Below the pieces are notes generated by a model. That model was not told the DNA's origin, did no database searches, and saw only the letters and a list, made by a program, of their open reading frames with translations. A DNA stretch of 10,504 nucleotides from an uncultured bacterium. Its GTDB lineage: Bacteria; Bdellovibrionota_C; UBA2361; SZUA-149; CALKYB01. Both the position numbers and the translations under genes were made by a program. The DNA lies in assembly GCA_938003565.1 (NCBI GenBank), contig CALKYB010000013.1, forward strand, positions 1-10,504, in the 5' to 3' direction. Shown piece by piece: positions 1 through 5,265 of this stretch (position 1 is the stretch's first letter; each line of letters starts with the position of its first letter).

Positions 1-1
1 G

Positions 2-400
2 GCCTTTTATTTTTCTAGTTGGCCACTGTTTGCACTCGTAGATCAAGACTTTCGAGTACTTATGAGAAAGTATCTTCGAGCATCGGCCAATGACACATTG
101 TGTTTTACCGTGAATTCGATTTGCCAAGGTGTAATGCTGATAGTTATATTTGGTAGCATTTTTTTTCTTGGCCATGATATTTTCAAAGTTATTCCGGTTC
201 TTTTTGTTTTATCTGTAAGTTTTATGGCCCAGTTCTATGCTTTTAAGACAAGGTTGCTTTCGGGCATTGTTTCGCATGATCCACCATGTCCTCCCGATTC
301 GAATCTCATTTCGGACAGCTTTGAGCCAGAAAACCGAGGCGGAAATGTAATTAGCATTACTAGAAGTCGGCGAAGCGAGCAGGATAGCAAGAGTCCTTAG
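2..400 (+). CDS. C-terminal part of an integral membrane protein, family not recognised (5' end outside window)
   Basis: The first ATG is at 62, but no convincing ribosome binding site precedes it and the same frame is open back to base 2, reading hydrophobic and ordinary residues (AFYFSSWPLFALVDQDFRVL). I therefore read this as the end of a larger gene whose start lies left of the window. Counting from the ATG at 62, two adjacent hydrophobic stretches at about residues 17-37 and 42-60 look like membrane segments. A polar tail of about 50 residues follows, rich in Pro, Ser, Asp and Arg and probably cytosolic. I do not recognise the family, so no function is offered. The next feature, after 32 bases, is a non-functional proS fragment on the other strand, so the gene has no obvious operon partner downstream. 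If translation really starts at 62, the product is a 112-residue two-helix protein. Confidence 0.6.
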   Translation, partial: AFYFSSWPLFALVDQDFRVLMRKYLRASANDTLCFTVNSICQGVMLIVIFGSIFFLGHDIFKVIPVLFVLSVSFMAQFYAFKTRLLSGIVSHDPPCPPDSNLISDSFEPENRGGNVISITRSRRSEQDSKSP

Positions 401-432
401 GATTCTTCGAGCGGTTTTTAGGCACATAACTT

Positions 433-510
433 TCAGTGAATTCTATAGCTAGCTTTGGCTAAGATTGCTTTCTTGTTGGATTTTTCAGTTACGATACACT
501 TTCCACTCTA
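433..510 (-). pseudogene. Relic of the 3' end of a prolyl-tRNA synthetase gene
   Basis: Read on the minus strand this segment encodes KCIVTEKSNKKAILAKA followed by Ser-Tyr and a few more residues to TGA. The intact proS in this window ends KCIVTGAETNKKAILAKA-Tyr-stop. At DNA level 451-507 aligns with 1438-1497 at roughly 80% identity by eye, including 15 identical bases at 451-465 and 1438-1452; the relic is one codon shorter in the middle. An in-frame TAG (cta on the plus strand, 508-510) closes the frame a few codons upstream, and I see no clear proS similarity beyond about base 521, so it cannot make a synthetase. It has the same orientation as proS and sits about 990 bp from the matching bases, with the cysteine-rich gene between them. 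It may be a decayed tandem copy or the displaced gene end left by an integration into the proS 3' end. Confidence 0.75.
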
Positions 511-627
511 GCTACTTCATTTTGTGGACTTGTTCTCAGGCCTCGATTTATTTAAGAAAAACTTTGTGATAGCTTCTGTGGAAATTCTATATGAGTTGAA
601 GTAGTAGTTTTAAGGTTTTTAGATCTT

Positions 628-666
628 GGTGAGTGACCAAATTTTAAATAAATTTCCTCACTTACC
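628..666. promoter_or_regulatory. 39-nt imperfect dyad just upstream of a ribosome binding site
   Basis: Outer arms GGTGAGTGA (628-636) and TCACTTACC (658-666) pair over nine positions, one of them a G-T pair. Inside them, separated by unpaired CC on each side, AAATTT (639-644) pairs with AAATTT (650-655) around a TAAAT loop. The right arm touches the Shine-Dalgarno-like CGGGAG (666-671) of the gene starting at 678. It could be an operator for a dimeric repressor or a leader hairpin that affects ribosome access; the sequence does not decide between these. Confidence 0.5.
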
Positions 667-677
667 GGGAGTTCCCC

Positions 678-1370
678 ATGAAGATAATCCTCAAGTCCTT
701 ACGTTTTTTCCTCCTTTGCGGTTTCGCCGTAGCATCGCTGCCGGCGATGGCCACCGAGGCTTCTGATTTAAATTATTATTACTGTGGCGAAGAGCAGGGT
801 GCTTGTGTAGGCACGAGTTACGATACGCTTTTTAGAGAAGTGGATTACGTGTTTGAGCTTTTCTGCACCTCTACCGACCGGGTGCCTGAGTACCACGACT
901 TTCATCTGCTGCAGATCTGTCAGAATCAGTCGTATTTTATGCTAAGCATTGGGAAGCTGGCTTCACCGACCTCTTCAATGTCGGCGCTTGAAGAAAGGGG
1001 AATTAGTAATACAATTTGCCAGGTTAATTTTGGTAGCTCTTACACGAAGGGTAAGTTTTCACCCGCGTTGATTAAAGAGAATGCTTCGGTGCCAGAAGTC
1101 GCTAGCTGCATTGTTTTGTGGCATTTTTTTCATCAAATTAGCGATGGAACGGTCTGTGAGTTCCAGAATTTCGAAAAGCTTTTTAAATTGAGCGAGACGC
1201 TCGATGATCTCGTTTGGTTATTTCAAGACATTCAAAAACTTGAAATGGTGAGAGAGGGAATTAGTATAAGAGATCGCTATAATAGTTGGGAAAGAGAGAT
1301 TAGTCGGCGCTGCCGTCAACATACTGAAATATCTGCCAAGTCTTACCTTGTGAATATGTGGCCAGATTGA
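678..1370 (+). CDS. Exported cysteine-rich protein of unknown function
   Basis: The 230-residue product begins with a textbook Sec signal peptide: a Lys/Arg-containing start, a hydrophobic core at about residues 9-22 and a likely cleavage after Ala25 in the PAMA motif. The mature part has eight cysteines (36, 43, 63, 81, 114, 144, 160, 212), an even number compatible with four disulfides in an oxidising periplasm. There is no lipobox and no later membrane segment. The C-terminal third is rich in charged residues and probably helical. I recognise no catalytic motif or family. The ATG at 678 is well supported by CGGGAG six bases upstream. The gene is convergent with proS, only 61 bases away, and lies between proS and its relic, so it may be cargo that arrived with the event that made the relic. 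A secreted structural, binding or inhibitor protein would fit, but this is inference only. Confidence 0.8.
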   Translation: MKIILKSLRFFLLCGFAVASLPAMATEASDLNYYYCGEEQGACVGTSYDTLFREVDYVFELFCTSTDRVPEYHDFHLLQICQNQSYFMLSIGKLASPTSSMSALEERGISNTICQVNFGSSYTKGKFSPALIKENASVPEVASCIVLWHFFHQISDGTVCEFQNFEKLFKLSETLDDLVWLFQDIQKLEMVREGISIRDRYNSWEREISRRCRQHTEISAKSYLVNMWPD

Positions 1371-1431
1371 TATCGACAGCTAAAGTAGATCTGCTCGAGA
1401 AGTAAAGGTTAACTACTACTTCACCAACTCT

Positions 1432-2952
1432 TTAGTAAGCTTTGGCTAAGATAGCCTTTTTGTTAGTCTCAGCTCCAGTTACAATACACTTTTCACTTTT
1501 GCCATCTTGCTCTAGTGGTATACAGCGAACTGTCACTTTAAATTCGTTTAGAATTTCTTCGGACTTTTTGTTCTCATCATATGGGGCAAGCACAAACCCA
1601 CCATGAATCTCTGGCTTCTTTTTATTCTTTGGTGTGAAGTATTCCTTTAATTGCTCCAAGTCTACAATATCTGAAGTAGTATTTTCTTTTTTGTAGGCTT
1701 TGGCCTGCTTGAAATAGTTTGCTTGAATCTCATCAAGAATCGCTGGAAGCTTTTTGCTTAACTCCTCTCGCTTTAAAACTAGTTTGTCTTTACTAGCCTT
1801 ATCTCTTCTGAAGAGAACGACAGAATCAGATTCAATATCACGGGGCCCAACTTCGATACGAAGAGGAATTCCTTTTTTGATCCACTGCCAACTTTTTTCT
1901 CCGCCCCGAAGATCCCTTGTGTCATGCTGTACTATTAAGTCTGAGCCATTGTAGCTCAGCTCTTTAAGTTCTTTGTGTAGCTTCGAGGTGTATTCTAGAA
2001 CTTCGCCTCTCAGCTCTTCTTTAGGAATTACCGGTAAGATGACTGCATGTTTTGGGGAGATTTTTGGAGGAACTCTCAAGCCATCATCGTCTGAGTGAAC
2101 CATAATTAGCCCACCTATGAGTCGGGTGGAAACGCCCCAAGAAGTGGTATGTGCGTGCTCAAGTGCCCCACTTTCATCCAGGTAGCGAATACCACAAGCT
2201 TCCGCAAAGTTAGTTCCCATGTAGTGGGAAGTTCCCGCTTGAAGTGCTTTTCGGTCTTGCATCATTGCTTCAATGCAAAGTGTACTAACCGCTCCAGGGA
2301 AACGTTCAGCTTCTGTTTTTTCACCTTTGATTACTGGGACGGCAAGAAAGTCTTCCAGGAGTTCTCTATACATCTCAAGAGCCAAGTCCACTTCTTCTCT
2401 CGCTTCGTTTTCACCAACATGAGCAGTGTGTCCTTCCTGCCAAAGAAACTCAGCGGTTCTTAGGAACATCCGAGGTCTCATTTCCCAGCGCACTACGTTA
2501 GCCCATTGATTAATTAGCAAAGGTAGGTCTCTGTAGGACTGAACCCATCTCGAAAAAGCGTCCCCTATTATTGTTTCAGAGGTTGGTCTAACTACCAAAG
2601 GTTCTTCGAGCTCTCCTTTGGGAATGAGTTTACCCTCCTCAGCCTCCAGCCGGTGGTGAGTTACAACCGCACATTCTTTTGCAAAGCCTTCAACATGCTT
2701 TGCTTCTCGCTCTAAAAAGCTAAGCGGAATGAAAAGAGGAAAGTAGGCATTTTCGTGGCCAGTGTCTTTTATTTTCTTATCGAGTGCCTTTTGAATATTC
2801 TCCCATATTCCCCAGCCCCATGGTTTAATTACCATGCAGCCACGAGCTGCAGAGTTCTCTGCAAGATCAGCTGCTTTAATTACTTGCTGATACCACTCTG
2901 GGTAGTCTTCTTCACGGGTAGGGGAGATAGCGTTCTTTGGTGCTTTGGCCAC
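1432..2952 (-). CDS. proS: Prolyl-tRNA synthetase, archaeal/eukaryotic type
   Basis: This class II aminoacyl-tRNA synthetase charges tRNA-Pro with proline in the cytoplasm. It has 506 residues and lacks the large editing insertion of the usual E. coli-type enzyme. Visible landmarks are the motif 1 region around VIKPWGWGIWENIQKALD (41-58), motif 2 with RWEMRPRMFLRTAEFLWQEG (155-174), motif 3 with GGLIMVHSDDDGLRVPP (280-296), the anticodon-binding domain at about 302-405 with VGPRDIE (368-374), and a C-terminal domain ending Ala-Lys-Ala-Tyr, the conserved terminal tyrosine of this type. Of the cysteines that bind zinc in some members, only C477 and C489 remain in the last domain, so the metal site is probably lost. 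The start is GTG at 2952, preceded by AGGAG (2959-2963 on the plus strand) with a six-base spacer. It lies 29 bases after bioB on the same strand, so the two are probably co-transcribed. A relic of its 3' end is at 433-510. Confidence 0.96.
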   Translation of the reverse strand: MAKAPKNAISPTREEDYPEWYQQVIKAADLAENSAARGCMVIKPWGWGIWENIQKALDKKIKDTGHENAYFPLFIPLSFLEREAKHVEGFAKECAVVTHHRLEAEEGKLIPKGELEEPLVVRPTSETIIGDAFSRWVQSYRDLPLLINQWANVVRWEMRPRMFLRTAEFLWQEGHTAHVGENEAREEVDLALEMYRELLEDFLAVPVIKGEKTEAERFPGAVSTLCIEAMMQDRKALQAGTSHYMGTNFAEACGIRYLDESGALEHAHTTSWGVSTRLIGGLIMVHSDDDGLRVPPKISPKHAVILPVIPKEELRGEVLEYTSKLHKELKELSYNGSDLIVQHDTRDLRGGEKSWQWIKKGIPLRIEVGPRDIESDSVVLFRRDKASKDKLVLKREELSKKLPAILDEIQANYFKQAKAYKKENTTSDIVDLEQLKEYFTPKNKKKPEIHGGFVLAPYDENKKSEEILNEFKVTVRCIPLEQDGKSEKCIVTGAETNKKAILAKAY

Positions 2953-2981
2953 TGGTTGCTCCTACTAGGGCAATTAATCTA

Positions 2982-4019
2982 CTAAGATAAAGATTGACTC
3001 GGTCCGCCGTTAGCAACATCTGCCGTGGCCGAGGGGATCTTTGAGCAAGAAGTCTGCTCGCGAGTAGAGTTAGCATCATCTTGGTATTTCATGCCAAGCT
3101 TTTTAACTAAGTTTCGGTCTGCATCATCCTTCGGGTTTGGAGTAGTCAGAAGTTTGTCCCCTGCGAACATGGAGTTGGCTCCAGCTACAAAACAAAGAGC
3201 CTGCATTTCTTCACTCATCTCCATGCGGCCGGCAGAGAGCCGAACATAACTTTTTGGCATTAAGATTCTTGCAGTAGCTATCATTCGCACGAAGTCTATC
3301 GGATCAACATCGTTTTCTTCGGCCAAGGGCGTGCCTTCGACTTTCACAAGCATGTTAATCGGGACAGACTCCGGATGGGTACTATGAGATGCTAGCTCAA
3401 CTAGGAGGCCCACTCGGTCTTTAGTGGCTTCTCCCATACCTACAATACCACCGCAGCAAACAGTAATACCAGCATCTCTAACATTCTTTAGAGTATCCAG
3501 ACGATCCTGATAGGTCCGAGTAGATATAATTTCTTCGTAGTATTCTGGCGAAGTATCAAGGTTATGATTGTAAGCGTGACATCCTGCTGCTTTAAGTCTC
3601 TCAGCCTGAGGAGCACTTAACATGCCTAGCGTGCAGCAAACTTCGAGACCTAAATCCGACACGCCTTCCACTAATTTAATAACCTGATCAAACTCTTTGC
3701 CATCTTTAACTTCTCTCCAGGCAGCCCCCATACAAAATCGAGTAGATCCTTCGGTTTTGGCTTGCCTAGCTTGAGCTAGCACAACTTCGGTCGGCAAAAC
3801 CCCTTCTCTATCTACCCCTGTGTCGTAGTGTGCACTTTGAGGGCAGTAAGAACAGTCTTCCGGACAACCGCCGGTTTTGATTGAAAGTAGAGTGGAGCGC
3901 TGGATTGTATTACCAGGGAAATTCTCTCGATGTATGCTCTGAGCCTGAAACATTAAATCGGGAAAAGGTTGGTGGTAAATTTCAAGCGCTTCTTCTAAAG
4001 ACCAGTCGTGACGCAACAT
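2982..4019 (-). CDS. bioB: Biotin synthase (radical SAM enzyme)
   Basis: BioB inserts sulfur into dethiobiotin, the last step of biotin synthesis, using one 4Fe-4S cluster that cleaves S-adenosylmethionine and a second 2Fe-2S cluster that supplies the sulfur. The radical SAM motif is C52-P-E-D-C56-S-Y-C59. The 2Fe-2S ligands appear as C96 (FCMGAAW), C128 (EVCCTLGML), C188 (VCCGG) and R260 (RLSAGR). N153 and D155 in YNHNLD match the substrate-binding positions. Length is 345 residues, normal for the family, with a divergent Ser/Thr-rich tail after about residue 314. The ATG at 4019 has only a weak ribosome binding site. The gene is first in a minus-strand unit with proS and is divergent from the HAD phosphatase, with 213 bases between the two starts. 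No BirA-type operator was recognised in that gap. Confidence 0.97.
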   Translation of the reverse strand: MLRHDWSLEEALEIYHQPFPDLMFQAQSIHRENFPGNTIQRSTLLSIKTGGCPEDCSYCPQSAHYDTGVDREGVLPTEVVLAQARQAKTEGSTRFCMGAAWREVKDGKEFDQVIKLVEGVSDLGLEVCCTLGMLSAPQAERLKAAGCHAYNHNLDTSPEYYEEIISTRTYQDRLDTLKNVRDAGITVCCGGIVGMGEATKDRVGLLVELASHSTHPESVPINMLVKVEGTPLAEENDVDPIDFVRMIATARILMPKSYVRLSAGRMEMSEEMQALCFVAGANSMFAGDKLLTTPNPKDDADRNLVKKLGMKYQDDANSTREQTSCSKIPSATADVANGGPSQSLS

Positions 4020-4051
4020 ATTATCTATACTCTAATAGTTTGAACTTTTTG

Positions 4052-4057
4052 ATTATA
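4052..4057 (-). promoter_or_regulatory. Possible -10 element for the bioB-proS unit
   Basis: The minus strand reads TATAAT here, 32 bases upstream of the bioB start, in an AT-rich patch. The hexamer at the expected -35 distance (CTGCTA) is poor, and a second TATAAT on the plus strand at 4056-4061 makes the orientation ambiguous. Confidence 0.3.
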
Positions 4058-4118
4058 TAATTAAGTATTCTCACTAGCAGATTTGAGCGGAGCTTCCTAT
4101 ACTGTTCGATTTAGGCAG

Positions 4119-4140
4119 ACTTGGGGATTTTAATCCAAGT
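4119..4140. promoter_or_regulatory. Inverted repeat in the bioB/HAD divergent gap
   Basis: ACTTGG (4119-4124) and CCAAGT (4135-4140) form a perfect 6-bp dyad with a 10-base centre, and that centre together with the neighbouring bases also forms GGATT-TT-AATCC (4125-4130 region outward), giving two alternative foldings. AGACTT (4117-4122) can alternatively pair with AAGTCT (4147-4152). The position, about 100 bases from each divergent start, suits a shared operator, but the regulator is unknown and the site does not resemble the known BirA box. Confidence 0.35.
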
Positions 4141-4232
4141 TGCGTAAGTCTCTGAAATTAATCAAAAAACTTCCAGGGGCTGGGTATGCTGCGGTTGTGT
4201 AAAAGTTAAAATACTTAAGAAAGAGGCATCAA

Positions 4233-4889
4233 ATGACAGCTCCATACAAAGCAATATTCTGGGACAATGACGGGGTTTTGGTCGATACAGAGCAGTTTTA
4301 CTTCGAGGCGAATCGAAGAGTCTATGCTGAGCATGATATTGAGTTGAGCCTTGAGCAGTACAAACAGTTTTTTCTTTTGGAGTCTCGAGGGGCTTGGCAC
4401 CTTATGGATGGCAAAGGTTATAGTGAAGAGAAGATTGAATCTCTCAAAAAACAGCGAAACGGTATATATGCGGAGCTTGTTTCGACTGAAGACATAATAG
4501 TTGAAAGTGCAGCTCAAACTTTAGAACAACTCTCCCCTCATTACTTCATGGCTATTGTCACTAGCGCTTATAGGGAGCATTTTGAAGTTATTCATGCACG
4601 AAGCGGATTCATGAAGTATTTTTCTTTTGTTTTGGCCAATGGAGACTACGCTCGCTCTAAACCACAGCCAGACCCTTATCTTCTCGCCATAGAGAGAAGT
4701 GGCTTTGCCCCAGCGGACTGCATAGTGGTTGAAGACTCAGAGCGTGGCCTTCGAGCAGCCAAAGCAGCAGGTCTTGATTGTTTTGTAATTAAGACAGAGA
4801 TGACGGCTGATGCTGACTTTTCGAAGGCAGATAGGGTTTTTGATTCGTTAGGCGAGGTTCGAGAAGTGTTGCTCAATTTGGTTTCTTAG
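4233..4889 (+). CDS. HAD-superfamily hydrolase, beta-phosphoglucomutase/phosphatase subfamily
   Basis: A 218-residue cytosolic protein with the four haloacid dehalogenase motifs: nucleophile motif FWDNDGVLVDTE with D11 and D13, the second motif at T110/S111 (IVTSAY), the motif-III lysine K143 (SKPQPDPY), and the metal-binding acidic pair E167-D168 (VVEDSERGL). The helical cap lies between about residues 20 and 85, as in the beta-phosphoglucomutase-like group, which removes phosphate from, or isomerises, small sugar phosphates and similar metabolites. The exact substrate cannot be read from sequence. All catalytic residues are present, so it should be active. The ATG start has AAGAGG (4221-4226) six bases upstream. 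It is transcribed divergently from bioB and stands alone on its strand, followed by the structured stretch at 4906-5255. The neighbourhood gives no firm hint about the substrate. Confidence 0.9.
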   Translation: MTAPYKAIFWDNDGVLVDTEQFYFEANRRVYAEHDIELSLEQYKQFFLLESRGAWHLMDGKGYSEEKIESLKKQRNGIYAELVSTEDIIVESAAQTLEQLSPHYFMAIVTSAYREHFEVIHARSGFMKYFSFVLANGDYARSKPQPDPYLLAIERSGFAPADCIVVEDSERGLRAAKAAGLDCFVIKTEMTADADFSKADRVFDSLGEVREVLLNLVS

Positions 4890-4905
4890 CTGGCTGTGTC
4901 CAAGA

Positions 4906-4969
4906 GTTTATACTGAAACCACTATAAATTTCGGTATTTTAGTTTACCTTCCATAGTTTCAGTATAAGC
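4906..4969 (-). repeat. Hairpin element, copy A
   Basis: TTATACTGAAAC (4908-4919) pairs perfectly with GTTTCAGTATAA (4956-4967), and a T-G and a G-C pair add to the base of the stem. Read on the minus strand, the loop contains AACTAAAA, two bases, then CCGAAATTTATAGTG. Copy B at 5154-5212 has the same loop blocks in the opposite orientation but a different stem, with both halves changed together. Confidence 0.7.
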
Positions 4970-4974
4970 CGAGC

Positions 4975-5124
4975 ATGAGCGAGGCCATTATACAGGCATA
5001 CCCCGCTCAAGATATTCTTAGAAGCGCAGCTTCGCAAGAAAATGGTATTAGTCGCTTAAACATTGAGTTTCTGACTTTTCTAGCCAAGACCTACGGTCTT
5101 GCAGTCATATTTTGGTTTCATTAA
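4975..5124 (+). CDS. Doubtful 49-codon ORF inside the repeat-bounded stretch
   Basis: An ATG at 4975 opens 49 codons to TAA at 5122-5124. The peptide starts MSEAIIQAYPAQDILRSAA and ends with the hydrophobic run GLAVIFWFH. No good ribosome binding site precedes it (only CGAG, two bases from the ATG). It overlaps two of the hairpins of this stretch. A different frame stays open from 5067 to a TAA at 5178-5180 and reads SEYPARDFN near its end, echoing AYPAQD of this ORF because of the direct repeat at 4998 and 5156. It may be a short real gene, a frame-broken remnant of a longer one, or chance. No family was recognised. Confidence 0.2.
   Translation: MSEAIIQAYPAQDILRSAASQENGISRLNIEFLTFLAKTYGLAVIFWFH
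4998..5013 (+). repeat. Direct repeat, copy 1
   Basis: ATACCCCGCTCAAGAT here matches ATACCCCGCTCGAGAT at 5156-5171 in 15 of 16 positions. The second copy forms the 5' half of hairpin copy B; this first copy lacks an adjacent partner, but its first nine bases could also pair with GCGGGGTAT at 5200-5208. Confidence 0.7.
5021..5033. repeat. Small hairpin
   Basis: GAAGC (5021-5025) pairs with GCTTC (5029-5033) around a three-base loop, flanked by CTT and AAG that can extend it. It lies inside the repeat-bounded stretch and the doubtful ORF. Confidence 0.4.
5085..5101. repeat. Perfect 7-bp hairpin
   Basis: CAAGACC (5085-5091) and GGTCTTG (5095-5101) pair perfectly around TAC. No T-run follows on either strand, so it is not a standard intrinsic terminator. 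Confidence 0.6.
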
Positions 5125-5135
5125 ATAAATTTCTG

Positions 5136-5154
5136 CGCTGGGACAAGCCCAGCG
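5136..5154. repeat. Perfect GC-rich 7-bp hairpin next to hairpin copy B
   Basis: CGCTGGG (5136-5142) and CCCAGCG (5148-5154) pair around ACAAG. It abuts the 5' side of hairpin copy B, so two stem-loops stand in tandem. No T-run follows on the plus strand; on the minus strand an AT-rich sequence follows after a few bases. Confidence 0.6.
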
Positions 5155-5212
5155 AATACCCCGCTCGAGATTTCAACTAAAAGCCGAAATTTATAGTGGG
5201 CGGGGTATAAAC
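5154..5212 (+). repeat. Hairpin element, copy B
   Basis: ATACCCCGC (5156-5164) pairs perfectly with GCGGGGTAT (5200-5208). The loop contains AACTAAAA (5175-5182), one G, then CCGAAATTTATAGTG (5184-5198), matching the loop of copy A on the minus strand. The outer stem pairs (ATAC with GTAT) are shared with copy A, while the inner stem differs on both sides at once. That is the pattern expected if the fold is maintained. Confidence 0.7.
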
Positions 5213-5227
5213 AACTGTATTTGAAGA

Positions 5228-5255
5228 CCTGAGGTGGTTGTGATTCCACCTCAGG
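5228..5255 (-). terminator. Strong hairpin after the enolase-like gene
   Basis: CCTGAGGTGG (5228-5237) and CCACCTCAGG (5246-5255) form a perfect 10-bp stem with an 8-base loop, starting 10 bases after the TAG stop (5266-5268) of the minus-strand gene. On the minus strand the stem is followed by TCTTCAAAT, which is only partly T-rich, so termination or 3' end protection is likely but the U-tract is weak. Confidence 0.6.
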
Positions 5256-5265
5256 GTAAGATAAC

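Larger units (their letters stand above)
4906..5212. mobile_element. Putative small non-autonomous element bounded by inverted repeats
   Basis: The ends are 29-nt inverted repeats. Bases 4906-4934 and the reverse complement of 5184-5212 agree at 24 of 29 positions: both begin GTTTATAC and both end CCACTATAAATTTCGG, and only the five bases between those blocks differ (TGAAA against CCCGC). The interior of about 250 bases contains hairpins, a direct repeat and a doubtful 49-codon ORF. No target-site duplication is visible in the flanks and no transposase is present. Small size, terminal inverted repeats and position between two genes suit a MITE-like element, but a structured RNA locus would look similar. 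This stretch is most of the 376-base gap between the HAD gene and the enolase-like gene. Confidence 0.4.

Noticed and set aside
1399..1422. GAAGTA/TACTTC hairpin between the convergent 678-1370 gene and proS as a terminator
   Set aside because: Only six AT-rich pairs with a 12-base loop and no T-run on either strand.
4906..5212. Integron attC sites or a CRISPR array
   Set aside because: The ends do not show the GTTRRRY and RYYYAAC core boxes, there is no integrase, and the two copies are inverted rather than regularly spaced direct repeats.
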